64,000 bases of DNA. Source: an uncultured Fibrobacter sp. Lineage in GTDB: Bacteria > Fibrobacterota > Fibrobacteria > Fibrobacterales > Fibrobacteraceae. Positions within the stretch are counted from its first letter, which is position 1. Each line of letters starts with the position of its first letter. Position numbers and translations under genes: made by a program. The DNA lies in assembly GCF_947166265.1 (NCBI RefSeq), contig NZ_CAMVDO010000007.1, forward strand, positions 89,790 to 153,789. Direction: 5' to 3'. This document shows positions 52,477 to 64,000 of the stretch, piece after piece. Below the pieces are notes generated by a model. The model was given only the letters and a program-made list of their open reading frames with translations. It searched no databases and had not been told where the DNA came from.

Positions 52477-55400
52477 AAAAATCCTGCGTTGAACCTGACC
52501 ACATCGGATGTGTCTCTTGAGTTTACACTTGAAATTCCCATCAAGACAATGGAGGCGGCTAATGAACATTTGCCCTTGGAAAATCTTTTGCCGGGAAGAT
52601 TTCAGGGTACCGAAGCCCTTTGGGGAACATCGACCGTTGTTGCGCCGAGTTCAATGGCTTATGGCCGCTCGCTGACTGAAATTGGTGAAATAAAGGTGAC
52701 CGATGGCGAGGAAAATTCCGTGCCGCAAGAATGCCAAGTTCCGGAGGATAATATTTCAGGAATGTCGGGCTTGTTGCAGTCTACGTTTGGCGGGAAAGTA
52801 TCTTACATCATGGACGAATCGAACGGCCGCTACATCCTTTATTCCAGTGCAAAGGACTTGGCTGTATCAACAGAATCGGATAGAATCCTTTTGCAAGAAA
52901 TGGGGCTTGCTAGTGCAGCCGCCTTGAAGAATAAGGAAATTGCGATTGTCTCAATTTCATCGACTGCGTTCAACACTACGGATTCTACTATTGCGGTGAA
53001 ACTGTCCTTTGACGATGCCGATACGCTGGAATTTGAATATCTTGCACAGGACAATAGGGCGGCAAGTATGGATTCTCTGGTTGCTGCCATGGTCTCAGCC
53101 CTAGATTCCTCGGAAGACCTGTCCGGTGTCGATGTCCTGTGCTTCGGGGACTGTATCGTATTTGTTGGAAATAATCTAAAGGAGCTTGAAAATTTCAAAA
53201 TAGCCGATGCCGCGCAGACAATCCTTTTAAGTCATGGTTCTGGGGTCATGTCCAATACATTGCCCCTGTCTTTGCCTGATTCCAATGTGGAAATGAGCTT
53301 TTCTGTTGGTGGTGCAGCCAGTGTCGCCCTATCTATCTTAAAAGAAACATTTAACGGGGTAAAATCGCTAGACGATGTTGCCATTGTTATAAACAAAAAA
53401 ATTGAGCAGAATAGCGCTCTTTCCGCCAAAGTTGTATGTGAGGTGAGGGATGGTAAAATTAGTTTCAGGACGACAGGAACCGCGAATCATGAAGACCTGA
53501 CCTTAAACTTTGTCAGTGGTGGGGCGTGGCTTGGTTTCAACGATAATGTCAGCTATTCTGGTGATGGCAGTTGCATTGTTGTCGAACTACTCAATTCAAG
53601 TAATCAGGTTGTTTCTTGTTCGGTTGACCTGCGCAGTTTTGTGCACAGTGCCGATGTAAATACAACTGTCAGTGACTTATTGGACGAAATAATCGACCAG
53701 GTAAATGGACTGTATACGGCTGCTTTAACTGTGGAAGGATGCTCCATTAAGGGACATAATGGTTATCAGGTTAAATCTATTTACGGAAACAATTCGTATT
53801 TGTTGTCCGCAATACTCGGACTTGCTGGTGATATTGACGAAGATGCTTCGCATGAATTCTCGGTAAAGAAAAATAACTTAGAAGACCCGTCGAATGTCGC
53901 TTATAGCGGTTTTTCCCTGAACGTGACCCAATCACTTGCAGGAGCAGTTTCTGTTGATGCCACGAGCGGTGTTGCCGGGATGGAAATTACCGGCAACATT
54001 GATATGGGACATACCATGTCACTGACATTGACGAATCTCCCTGATTGGGAAGTTCTTGCCAAGCCGACGATTATAAAAGAACGAATGGTTCCTGTTGAAA
54101 ATGCTTTGAATGGTTTATTGGATTACTTGAATGAAACATTCCCTACAAATTCATTGGGACTTACTGAAAATTCGAGCGAAGAAGAAATAAATGCAGCGCG
54201 AGCTCTTGTGCAAAATATAATTACACTTATTGGAAATGTTGAAAGTAATGCAGATGCTTTTTTTGCTTCGACCTCTTACCAATCTAGAGAGTATTTTCAA
54301 GACTTGTATGATTTTAGGGATTTTCTTGCTCTGGGATTAGAGTCAGTTCCGCATTTAAGAAGTATTGATATAGGATCCCTGAAAACAATTTGTTCTTTAT
54401 GTGGTGTATCTTTTTTAAATAATGCTGTATATACTACAGCGTTGTCGGTCTCTCAAAATGAGTTGAATTCCACAAATTGCATGGTCTCGTTCGCGCCGTT
54501 ACAAGGTAAAGATTCACAAAAGAATCTTGAAGTCTTTTTTAAGGATGGAGCGAAATACGGAACTATAGTGGCTAGGGACGCCTGTTTGTCTGATGATACG
54601 GCTCTGTCATGGAAGCCCTCTGACCAAAGTGCAGGGATTGCCTTGCAAACCTTAAAGTCTAATGGAAATAATCTAAACGACCTGAATGACAAACTGATTG
54701 AATCGATAAAAAATAATCTAACCCAATCCTTGAAAGGTAGTTTTTTCTATGGTTTAGATTTGCCTATCAGCGGGCAGAGCTTTGCTGACATTTTGGGAGT
54801 CTCCCAGAAAATTAATGACCTTTGCAGCCGGCTTGAACGGAGTAACGGCAAGACTATTCAGGAATGCTGCAATTATGTTGGAAAACAGAGCGGCATTTCG
54901 CTAACCCCGTCTTTGAATGGTAATTCAATCCAAATCAATCTCTGCTGGAACTATGACATCAGATCTCAACTGGTCAATCTTGGAAACCTAGCCCAAGGTT
55001 GCAAAGGTTTCTATTTCGGTGGAACGTTGGAAGCCTACCTTGACGCATCAATCAAGATGAATGTTTGCCTAACAATTCCTTTTTCTGATAACGGATGGGG
55101 TAATGTGGGTATTTCGGAAATTGTAGGTAAAGATTTTATCAATGCAGAAATCAACATAAAAGGCAGTAATCTATCTGGAGAAATTAGCGCCGGTTACGGC
55201 GAGTACCTTACGGGTTTGCTGAATGTATATGGCGGAAGCAACCTTCACCTGAATGCAAATTGTAAAGCCTCGTATAGCAACAACGCCATAAACTGGACTG
55301 AAGCTGAGTTGGACGCAAGAGGAAAAATATACTTGCAAACAATGGGAATGGACGCTGGATTTGTTGACATCGACATGAGCGGGGCAGGCTCGATTAGTAT

Positions 55401-58400
55401 ATTGGACAAGGATATAAGTCAGCTTCTGTCGTATGTTATTCCGCAGAATTTTGCGGGAGACCAAACCATAGTGGGCATTCAGAACAATACTCTGTATTTC
55501 GATGCTTCTAATTTAAAGGTCTCGGGCGAAAAAACCGCCTTGTTTGATAAGCTGAGGCTTGTTGCTGATAGTTTCTCGTCTGTGATAAGAAAAGCGCAGA
55601 GTGGCATTAATCGAGAACTTCTTTCGGATACTTTCAGACATATACCCCTGATTGGAGATTCCATTGTTGGCGCCGCCGATTGTTTGACGTGCTTGAACGA
55701 GGATTTTGTTGAACCTTTCCGCAAGTTTGTCAATAAAGCAACCGATATGTCCGCTACATCTGTTGCGGATGCCTTGGCTCGGATTTTAGGGGACCGTTTA
55801 GAGAGTCTGGAGTCTATTTCTGCAACAAGCATTCTGTGGGCAAGCAAAACGTTTACAAATTCCTATCAGGGAATCCATTATTACGAAGAATTCTCTAATG
55901 GGGCCTTGAATGAGGTTGGCTGGCGAATCCGCTTGTGTGGTGATTATTCTCTGGATACACAGGCTGATTTTGATTTAGGATTCCCCGGACTGGGTTTGCG
56001 TTCCTCCGGTGGAATAGACGCCCAACTCCATTGGACCTTGGATATTGGTTTTGGAATTTCTAGGACTAGCGGTGCGTTTATTCTGCTATCTAATGGTAGC
56101 GAAGATGACTTGGGTGATGACGGAAATGCTCCTATTCTAGAAGCGGCAAATACCCATGCTGGTGATGATTTGAAAGTTGTTATAACTGTAGCCCCTCGAT
56201 CTGATTTAGAAATAGAGGGCTCTCTTGGTTTTTTGACCATGAGTGCTGATTTAGACCATTTTGGCGTGAACAATGAATTTGAAGTTTATCTTGGGATCGA
56301 TTTTAACGATGGTATTTATGACATCGAAAAAAAATATTGGTTCGATTGGAATTCGGATAATAATAAAAATGCTCAAATCAATGTGAGCGAACTAGGAAAA
56401 GAACTCTCTGTTGAAACCCGTATCAAGTCGAATTTGAATCTTATGATGAATTTGACTTTGGGCGGTGACGCATACCTGCCGAGTATTTCTACAGACTTAG
56501 AATTTGATTGGCTTGCGGAAACGGGAGGTAAGCAAAATGGTATACAAAAACTTGCTTTAAATCAAATTACATTTGATGCAGGATCTTTCTTAAAAAATGT
56601 TTTAGGCCCTATAGTACACAGAATTAAAGAAATTCTTGAACCTGTTCAGCCGTTGATCGATTTTTTACAGTCCGATGTCCCGGTGCTGAACAAGCTACCC
56701 AAAAAGAGCGTCAATATTACTTTTCTGCGACTAATTCAGGAATTTGGCAATGCCAAGGATATTGACTTGCGAATGCTTGAAGATCTCGTAGCCTTGAATA
56801 ATGTTGTTCAGAACATAGATGCTTGTGGCGATTTACAATTGATTTTGCCGAATCTTGTTTTAGTTGATGCTTTGGATAGTCGTGTAAATGATGATATTGG
56901 AAAAAATTTTCTTGATGGTAAAGTTGGTGATATAGAAGGTTTTGTTAATGATTTAATAACTTCTTTAGGTATAACTAATAGTGATATATCTGTAGTTGGA
57001 GCCACTGGAGAATCATGGGAAAATGCTGTAAATAGTGAGTTTGGCGACTTTGGTGTTTCCATAACAAAAGGCTCTACTGATGGCTACGGATGGTCCTTCC
57101 CGATATTTGAAGAACCGCTGAAAGAAATTGTCGGCCTGCTTCTTGGGCGGCATTCCACCTTGGTCTATTATGACATGCATCCATTCCATCTGGGGGATGA
57201 ATTCAGCAAGAATTATCCAATCGTTGGGCCCTTGTGTGCCGATATAGGATTCAATTTCGGTGTCAATATTGATTTGTCGTTCGGCTACGATACCTTGGGG
57301 ATGGAAAGTTGGAGAAATAGTGGATTTAAAGATGTGGGGTCTTTAATAGATGGATTCTATGTCGCTGACTGGGATTTGAATGGCAATGATTTTACCGAAG
57401 TAGTTTTCAATGTCGGAATAGATGCCGGAGTCAGCCTGGCTGGAATAGCCGGGGTGACCATCGGTGTAAATTTGGATGTCAACCTTGACTTGAAGGACCC
57501 GAATGACGACGGAAAGGTTCGGTTAGGTGAATTGATTGACATACTGTCATTGAATCCACTTGATACATTCGATGTTGAAGCCGAACTCACGGCAAATGCA
57601 AAGGCGTATCTCTATTATGTAATTGGCAAAAAGACTTGGACTCTATGGCGAAGCGATGCTTTGGAGTTATACAATACCAAGAGTAAAGATGCGGAACCGG
57701 TCCTTGCGACAAAGCAAGGTGATGACCTTGTGGTAAACATCGGCGAGTATGCCGCCAAGCGAAATGTCGGTGATTTGAGTGATGGAAACGACACTGTTAC
57801 GATTAATTTTACTGGGGATAATAAGTGCGAAATAACATACTGTGGCAAAACGCAAACCTATGATGTAAATGGAACGCTATTCATTTATGCGGGTAATGGC
57901 GATGATATTGTCACTATTACGGGAACTGCCGGATGCAACGTGGAAATCCATGGCGGAGCCGGTAATGACCAAATCAACTTAAGTGGTCTTGAATTTGCAG
58001 GTAGTCAATATGCCTTGATTTATGGCGATGACGGCAATGACATAATCAAGGGTGCGGAAACCGGGTCCAGCTTCATTTTCGGTGAAGGAGGAAGATTTAA
58101 GGCTAGTGCAAACGAGACTGTTGCCGAATCCTATCCGACGGACAAGAGCAATGGGAACAACGTAATTGTTGCAAATGGCGGGAAAAATTATGTTTTCGGC
58201 GGTTTCGGCAATGATTTTATTGTCGGTGGTGACGGTGAGGACTATATCTTTGGTGATGGCGGCCGCATAACCATTGGGGCGGCTCCAGCACAGGGCAATA
58301 AAAACAATACATCCTTTGATCGCTATGACCTGTTCGACGAGGGTGGTTACGACGTCATTTTTGGCGACAATGGGGACGATGTGCTTCTGGGCGGTGCCGG

Positions 58401-61400
58401 TTCTGACACCATCGACGGTGGTGCAGGGGCTGACGAAATCCATGCAGGCATGGGCAACGATGTCGTTTATGGCGGTTCAGGAACGGACAAGATTTATGGC
58501 GACGATGGCGTGGATGTAATCTTTGGCGACAAGCCTCATTCGGCTACTAAGACCATTGCCCAGAAAAACTCTCAGTTTGTCTTGCCGTATGCCTACGTTT
58601 CGGACGAACTGAAGAAGGATGCTTCGCTTCTGAAGGATTCGGATTCCATCAAACTTTTCGGTTTTGCAACGAAATTTAATGATAGAAATTCTGGTGCGGC
58701 TCTTACTGCGGAGCAGAGAGACATCGTTGATGATTACGAGAACGGCGTTGCCGACAGTGGTAGTAATAGCGATGACAGAATTTACGGCGGCAACGGTTCT
58801 GACATCATCTTCGGCGATGACGGCAAGGATGAGACTGATTTGCTGGAGAATGAAATACTTGTTGGCGGCAACGATGTCATTGAGGGCGGTGCCGACAACG
58901 ACTTTATCGATGGCGATGCCGGTGATGACCGCATAACGGGTGGCTCTGGCGAAGATGTCATTTATGGCGGTCTGGGTAATGACACGCTCGATGGCGGTGC
59001 CGGGAATGATATTGTTTTCGGTGACGACGGATGGACAGGCTATGCATCTAAGAATCCCTTAGGAAATGGATTACTTGTCAATAATGGCGGCGAGTCGCAA
59101 ACGCTCACTTTCGGCAATACCATAAATGCCTTTATCGGAAATTTTGAAATATATGCCGAAGCCTTGTCGAATACAAGTGGCGGGGCCGACACGATTATTG
59201 CCGGGAATGGCAGCGACATCGTGGACGGCCAGAGCGGCGACGATTCCTACATCGTGAACATGATGGGGGGCGGCAATCGAGCCTATACAAACGTGATGGA
59301 TTCGGGTGAAAATGACGCGTCCGATTCCTTGACCATCAACGGGACCGTCAATGCCGACGAATTCCTGATTCGCGCGTCGGACCTCGGCCTGGGAATGGTG
59401 GCATCGCTGCCGGAAATCCAGACTGACCCGAACAGCCCTGTAAGCAGGACCCAGATCGAGCGCGTGAACTTCTGGAACGTGGGTGGCGAAAAGACCGGTG
59501 TCGAAAACCTCGCCGTGAATGCCGGTGCCGGAGACGACAAGATTTCCATTGACGGGACGCTTTCTACAATCGCTATCGATGCTGGTGCCGGTAACGATAC
59601 GGTAACGGTCGGCCAGATGTTCGATTCGAAACGGACGACCGACGCAAATCTCAGCAACGTGCAGCCCAAGGATGTTTTCGGGACGACGGAGACGACCCAG
59701 GGCTACCTGAGCAACGGCGTAGAACACGCAACGTCCATTGTCGGTGGTGAAGGTAACGACACCTTCAACGTGTTGCACAACAAGGCGGCCGTATCGCTTT
59801 CCGGTGGCCTTGGCAACGACACCTTCAATGTCGCCATGTTCCAGGAAAAGCATGAAGACGAAACCACGTCGATTGTCGAGAACGGTCCGGTCACGCTGAT
59901 TGGCGGTGCCGGAATCGACAAGATGAGCATCGCCGGAAGCGAAGGGGACGACACCTTTGTGATTTCTCACGGCCGGATTTTCGGCGAGGGGATCGATGTG
60001 CAGACGGTGAGCATCGAGGACAAGAATGTCTACGGCGGCGACGGCGACGATTCCTTCTATGTGCTTGATTCTGAAGCGAAGGAAATAACGAAGCTCTACG
60101 GCAACAAGGGCAACGACAGTTTCTATAACGGTGGCGTGGGTTCCGCCGACATGCCCGCGTTCCTGACGGCGACCGCGGTGGATTCCGGAGCCATCAATGT
60201 CGTGTTCGTGAACGCGAACGACACGACGAAGGTGCTTGACACGCCCACGGCCGTATTGCCCGAAAACGGAAGCACGGTCAATGCCTACAGGGTGAAACTT
60301 GATAGGGCTCCCAAGGCGGGCGAGACCGTTACGGTGACGGTATTCGCTCCCGGGGCGACCACGGAAGCGCATGGACGCGGCGACCGCGAAATCTGGCTTG
60401 TGGACGGAAGCGGAAAACTTTGCAAGTCGATAACGTTCAGGTTCGCCGCCACGGCGACGGGCGACGGCGTTGTCGCCTGGGATTCCCCGCAGTTGGTAAA
60501 GGTGCATGCCATAGGCGATGCGGTACGCGAAGGGGACGACTACTTCTCGCTGCTGCACAATGTGTCGTTGACCGCGACGCAGACGAATGTGGAAGCGTCC
60601 GTGGTGAACACCTGCAAGAACGCGCTGGTGTTCCTTGACGAACCCGGTACGCAAACGACCGTTGACAACAAGTTCTCGGTGACTCGGGAAGTCGTTGTGA
60701 CTGCCTCCACTGGAAATGAAGTCGCAGTGGACAACCTTCTGTTGCCTTCCGGTACGAGCGGGATAAATGCCTGGTATATGCAGAACGGGGCACCCGTTTC
60801 CATTGATGCGGGGAGATTGTCCATCGATGAAGATGTGCTGAAAATAAATATAAATTCTCTGGGATTGACGCCCGGCACGAGGATTTATTTCAACTACCAG
60901 CATAGCGAAGTCTTGCTGGATGACGAAAGTATTATCCAGATGGCCTACAGTACCGAGGGCATGACCGATATGCTTGAATTTACGTCTGCGGATGATGGGA
61001 CGAAAAATTCCGTATGTGCCGAGAGTCTGCTTGGAACCATAGACGCGGACAATGCCAGGTATGTCTACAGGACTGCGGGTACCCAGATAATTATCCTTGA
61101 CAAGGTCTCGCTCAAGCCAGTTTCCCTCAAGGGGAATGTATCATTCCAGCCGGTGGACGGCTCCATCGTTTACCCGCAGGTGACGATTTATGACGAGGAA
61201 AATTCCTTCCAGAATGTCTCCAAGGAAGAAATCGCGCAGCACATGCAGGACAACACGATTGAAAATATCAAGGGCGCCCTGTACGAAGACGGCATGGGCA
61301 AGGAGTTCAGCCTTGGCGATGTCGGCCCCGCGATGCTCCGTTATGGAACTTCGACGACGCCGACAACCAACGACGAGAAAAATGCGGCATCCGCCGAAGA

Positions 61401-64000
61401 CCTTGCCGCCTGGGCCGCGGCTGCCCAGACCGCAGCGCAATTTGACGAGAGCCAGAGCGTGGACCGTGTTTTCACCAACAACATGGGCAATGCCAAGGCG
61501 GGCGTGAAGAACGACCTTCAGGCGTTGGAATCTGTCGGGACCATCGACCAGTCCGTGATTCCGGTGGCTGGCGGTTCGCCGGTTATTCTCAATTCCCTGC
61601 CCGATGTGCAAAAACAGGCCGACACGGAATGGTTCAATTCGGACTCCGAGTCGCTCCGCTTTACCCACAAGGACCAGGCGGCAACCGACGAGAACCGTAT
61701 CAACACTGGCAACATGGAATACGGGGAATACAACCTGGGTACGGGCGCGGACACGGTGGATATCTACAAGTCCATTTACCGCGAGGACGGATTCCAGACC
61801 TTTACCGTGATGAACAGCGGCGAAGGTGGCGACACGATCAATGTCCACAGCTACCAGGATGGCGAGGACGACCAGCTGGTGATCAACGCTGGCGAGGGCA
61901 ACGACACCGTGGCTGCTACCGGTGCGAATGTGACCAAGGAAGGCCTTATCGTGTTCGGCGGCCTTGGTGATGACTCCATTGACATAGACAGCGACAGTTC
62001 CCTTGTCTTCGGCGACCGTGGCCAGGTGCTGTACCACGACGATGACGGCAATGTGGTAACGCGCCTCGGTGACGACAGGACCGGTACACCCGGCGTTGAT
62101 GAGGAAGATGAAGAATGGAATGCAGGCGGTTCCGACTATGCGACGGGCAAGAACAAGGATTCCGAAGCCTACTGGCAGACCGACGGTGTTCGCCGCGGCC
62201 CGAGCATTGCCCGCACGGTGACGGAAAACCAGGGCGGAAACGATGTGATAACCCTTGCCGACGGCAGGAATGTCGTTTTCGGCGGGGTGAACGCAACACG
62301 AACCGTTCCTGCGAATATTAGCGAGCACGAAAACGAGAATGAAGTCATTTCGACTGGCAATGGCAACGACCTTGTATTCGGCGATGACGGCTATGCCACC
62401 TTCGGAGGGCATGCCTCTATTGCCGAAGCCCTTGGGCAGGAGAATGTTCCCGAGACCCGCACCGAGGCGACGCTCTCGTTCAACTTCATGGGTGCCTCGC
62501 AGACGGGGCTTTCTTCGGAAGATGTTGCGGGTGCGGCAGATTTCGCGAAGGCGAACTGGAACAATGTGGGCGGGAGCCTCGCCGGGACCTACGGCAACGA
62601 TGACAGCGAGATTGTGCGCTTTGACGACAACACCCGCGCAAGCGCCGTGAGCGTGAGTTACGGCGGCATCGAGAGCCACCGCAATACGAGCACCGACAAC
62701 CGCATCAACTTGCAGGCCTACGGCCACAACTTCGCGAACGCCTCTACCGATGCCGATGCGGCGCTCATGAACAGTGGCTACATGACTACCGCCCCGGGCA
62801 ACCAGTGCGACAACAAACTCGAAGTCGCCGTGGATGGCCTTGCGCAGTACTTTACCGATTACAGGGTGGCAGTCTACCTTGACATGCCCGACGCGAATTC
62901 CTGGGCGGGCCAGAGCATCCGCAAGGTGAGCCTGTATGTGGGTGACTCGACAGTTGCCCTGCAGAGTTTCTACGTGAACGACTGCGCCGGTTCCAACTTC
63001 AACGGCACCTACAAGCGTTCCGAATACACCAGCGCCGAGGACATCCTGGCGGACCTTGCGCACAATGCGGCGGTTCTCTCCGGTGAGCTGACGGGCGATG
63101 ATGCCGTGCTGATAGACACCACGGGCAACTACGTGGTGTTCGAGGTTCCAGCGGGTGTTGCCGCCGACAACTTCCGCGTGATTATCGAGGACGGCTACAC
63201 GCTCGACAACATCAACGGCAAGGACATTCCGGGCATAGCCGCCATCCAGGTGAAGGGAACCCTCCACGCGCAGGATGTGGCCGCCTCTACCGACATTGCC
63301 CATGGCGGTGCCGACACGGTTTACACTTCCGGTGGCGACGATATCGTGGTGGGCGGCACGGGTGGCGACACCTTGACGACCTACGGCGACGAACGCTACG
63401 GCATCTACGACAACGATGTTGTGTTCGGCGACAACGCCAAGATGGTCTTTACCGACCGCGACAGCTCCGAGGCCACGGCCTCTACGCTGTCGCTTGCCGA
63501 GTCGCTTGATTCCCGCACGGTGGCGGGCGACTACAACGACCATATTTACACGGGTAACGGCAACGATGTCGTGGTAGGCGGCCAGGGGGCCGACCACATC
63601 GAATCCGGCGCGACAGCCGCCGCCGAAGCGATGCTCGACGGAATCCAGGTTGCTTCGTTCAACTTTACCCGCGAGAACGCGACCGCAAGCGAGATGGTTG
63701 GGGAGACGGCGGGTGTTGTCGCGGATAACGACTGGACGAACCTCTACATAAAGAACAACGGCCTGCATGTCGTTGGCGAGAACTACACCAACGACCCCGT
63801 GACGCACGACGGCATTGGCATTTCGCTGGTTGCCTACGATACCGCCGTGGGCGACGGAACGCAGAATTCGAGCCTGATGCCGAAGGATGACGCCCAGCTT
63901 GACGGCGACACCTCGAATTCCAAGCTGTTCAACGCCTACTATGCGGCCCAACAGCAGCAGGAAATCAAGCTCACGCTTACGAACCTTGATTCCTTCGCGG
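52477..64000 (+). pseudogene. C-terminal part of giant RTX-type adhesin after the IS (runs off window)
   Basis: A frame without stops runs from 52465 to the window end (about 3,840 codons). The first part (52.5-57.8 kb) is of unknown beta-rich repeat type with recurring LDEIIDQVNGLYTAAL-like pieces. Calcium-binding RTX nonapeptides (GGAGNDxI, GDDGxDxI) are dense at 57.88-59.05 kb and return at 59.5-60.1, 61.8-62.4 and 63.3-63.6 kb. A Calx-beta-like domain lies at about 60.24-60.6 kb (VLPENGSTVNAYRVKLDRAP). The next ATG in frame is at 52549, but no ribosome site is obvious, so it is probably silent while the element is present. The gene would encode a surface-exposed or secreted calcium-stabilised adhesin. 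Confidence 0.85.

Noticed and set aside
59071..60903. Minus-strand frame of 610 aa opposite the adhesin
   Set aside because: Same reason: shadow of GC-rich coding sequence on the plus strand.
61141..63951. Long minus-strand frame (936 aa) opposite the adhesin
   Set aside because: The plus strand carries RTX repeats in a continuous frame; the antisense frame is low-complexity His/Arg/Val/Gly text without domains.

Overview
The window looks like a chromosomal segment of a Fibrobacter-type bacterium (Fibrobacterota; rumen or gut fibre degrader). The grounds are two Ser-rich lipoproteins of the kind common in that phylum, one ending in a FISUMP (Fibrobacter succinogenes major paralogous) domain; an OmpA protein with Cys/Trp-rich TSP3-like repeats; a bacterial V-type ATPase operon with a DUF2764 gene; DapL-route lysine/peptidoglycan genes; and a fused MetX-MetW. 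Family names come from recognising protein motifs by eye; no database was searched.

Layout. 1-4.8 kb (minus strand): two separate radical-SAM peptide or protein modification loci. The first is a RiPP operon: a phase-variable-looking amidohydrolase, a 58-aa ORF, a 40-aa Cys-containing precursor, two small proteins, and the start of a radical-SAM maturase cut by the window edge. The second is a SPASM radical-SAM enzyme translationally coupled to a lipoprotein with a Cys-rich tail. A truncated Rpn-type nuclease lies between them. 4.9-37.2 kb: mostly core genome. It holds ilvBN, radC, an OmpA-like protein, thyA-folA, a membrane GGDEF protein, metX-metW, yicC, a DUF5683-like protein, a histidine phosphatase, a small SRP RNA with its own promoter and terminator, a cadherin-repeat surface protein, dapF, dapL, a GAF-sigma54 activator, and the V-ATPase operon (E, DUF2764, A, B, D, I, K, K).

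37.3-49.6 kb is an accessory island: a DUF3791-DUF3990-DUF3791 module plus a decayed relative, a non-coding array of 43-bp degenerate tandem repeats, a GAF-HlyD export adaptor, a SIR2-HerA anti-phage pair, a 97-aa orphan, a YunG-like protein with a nuclease-NACHT NTPase behind a CRP-type site, and a FISUMP lipoprotein. 49.6-64 kb is one giant RTX-type surface protein gene (more than 4,290 codons, running off the window). It is split by an ISL3-family insertion whose 8-bp target duplication and inverted repeats are visible. Removing the element and one duplication restores the frame exactly.

The observations I rate highest are the RiPP operon with its G11 tract, the radical-SAM/lipoprotein pair, the 43-bp array, the reversible-looking IS split of the adhesin, and the two V-ATPase rotor subunits with different ion-ligand residues.
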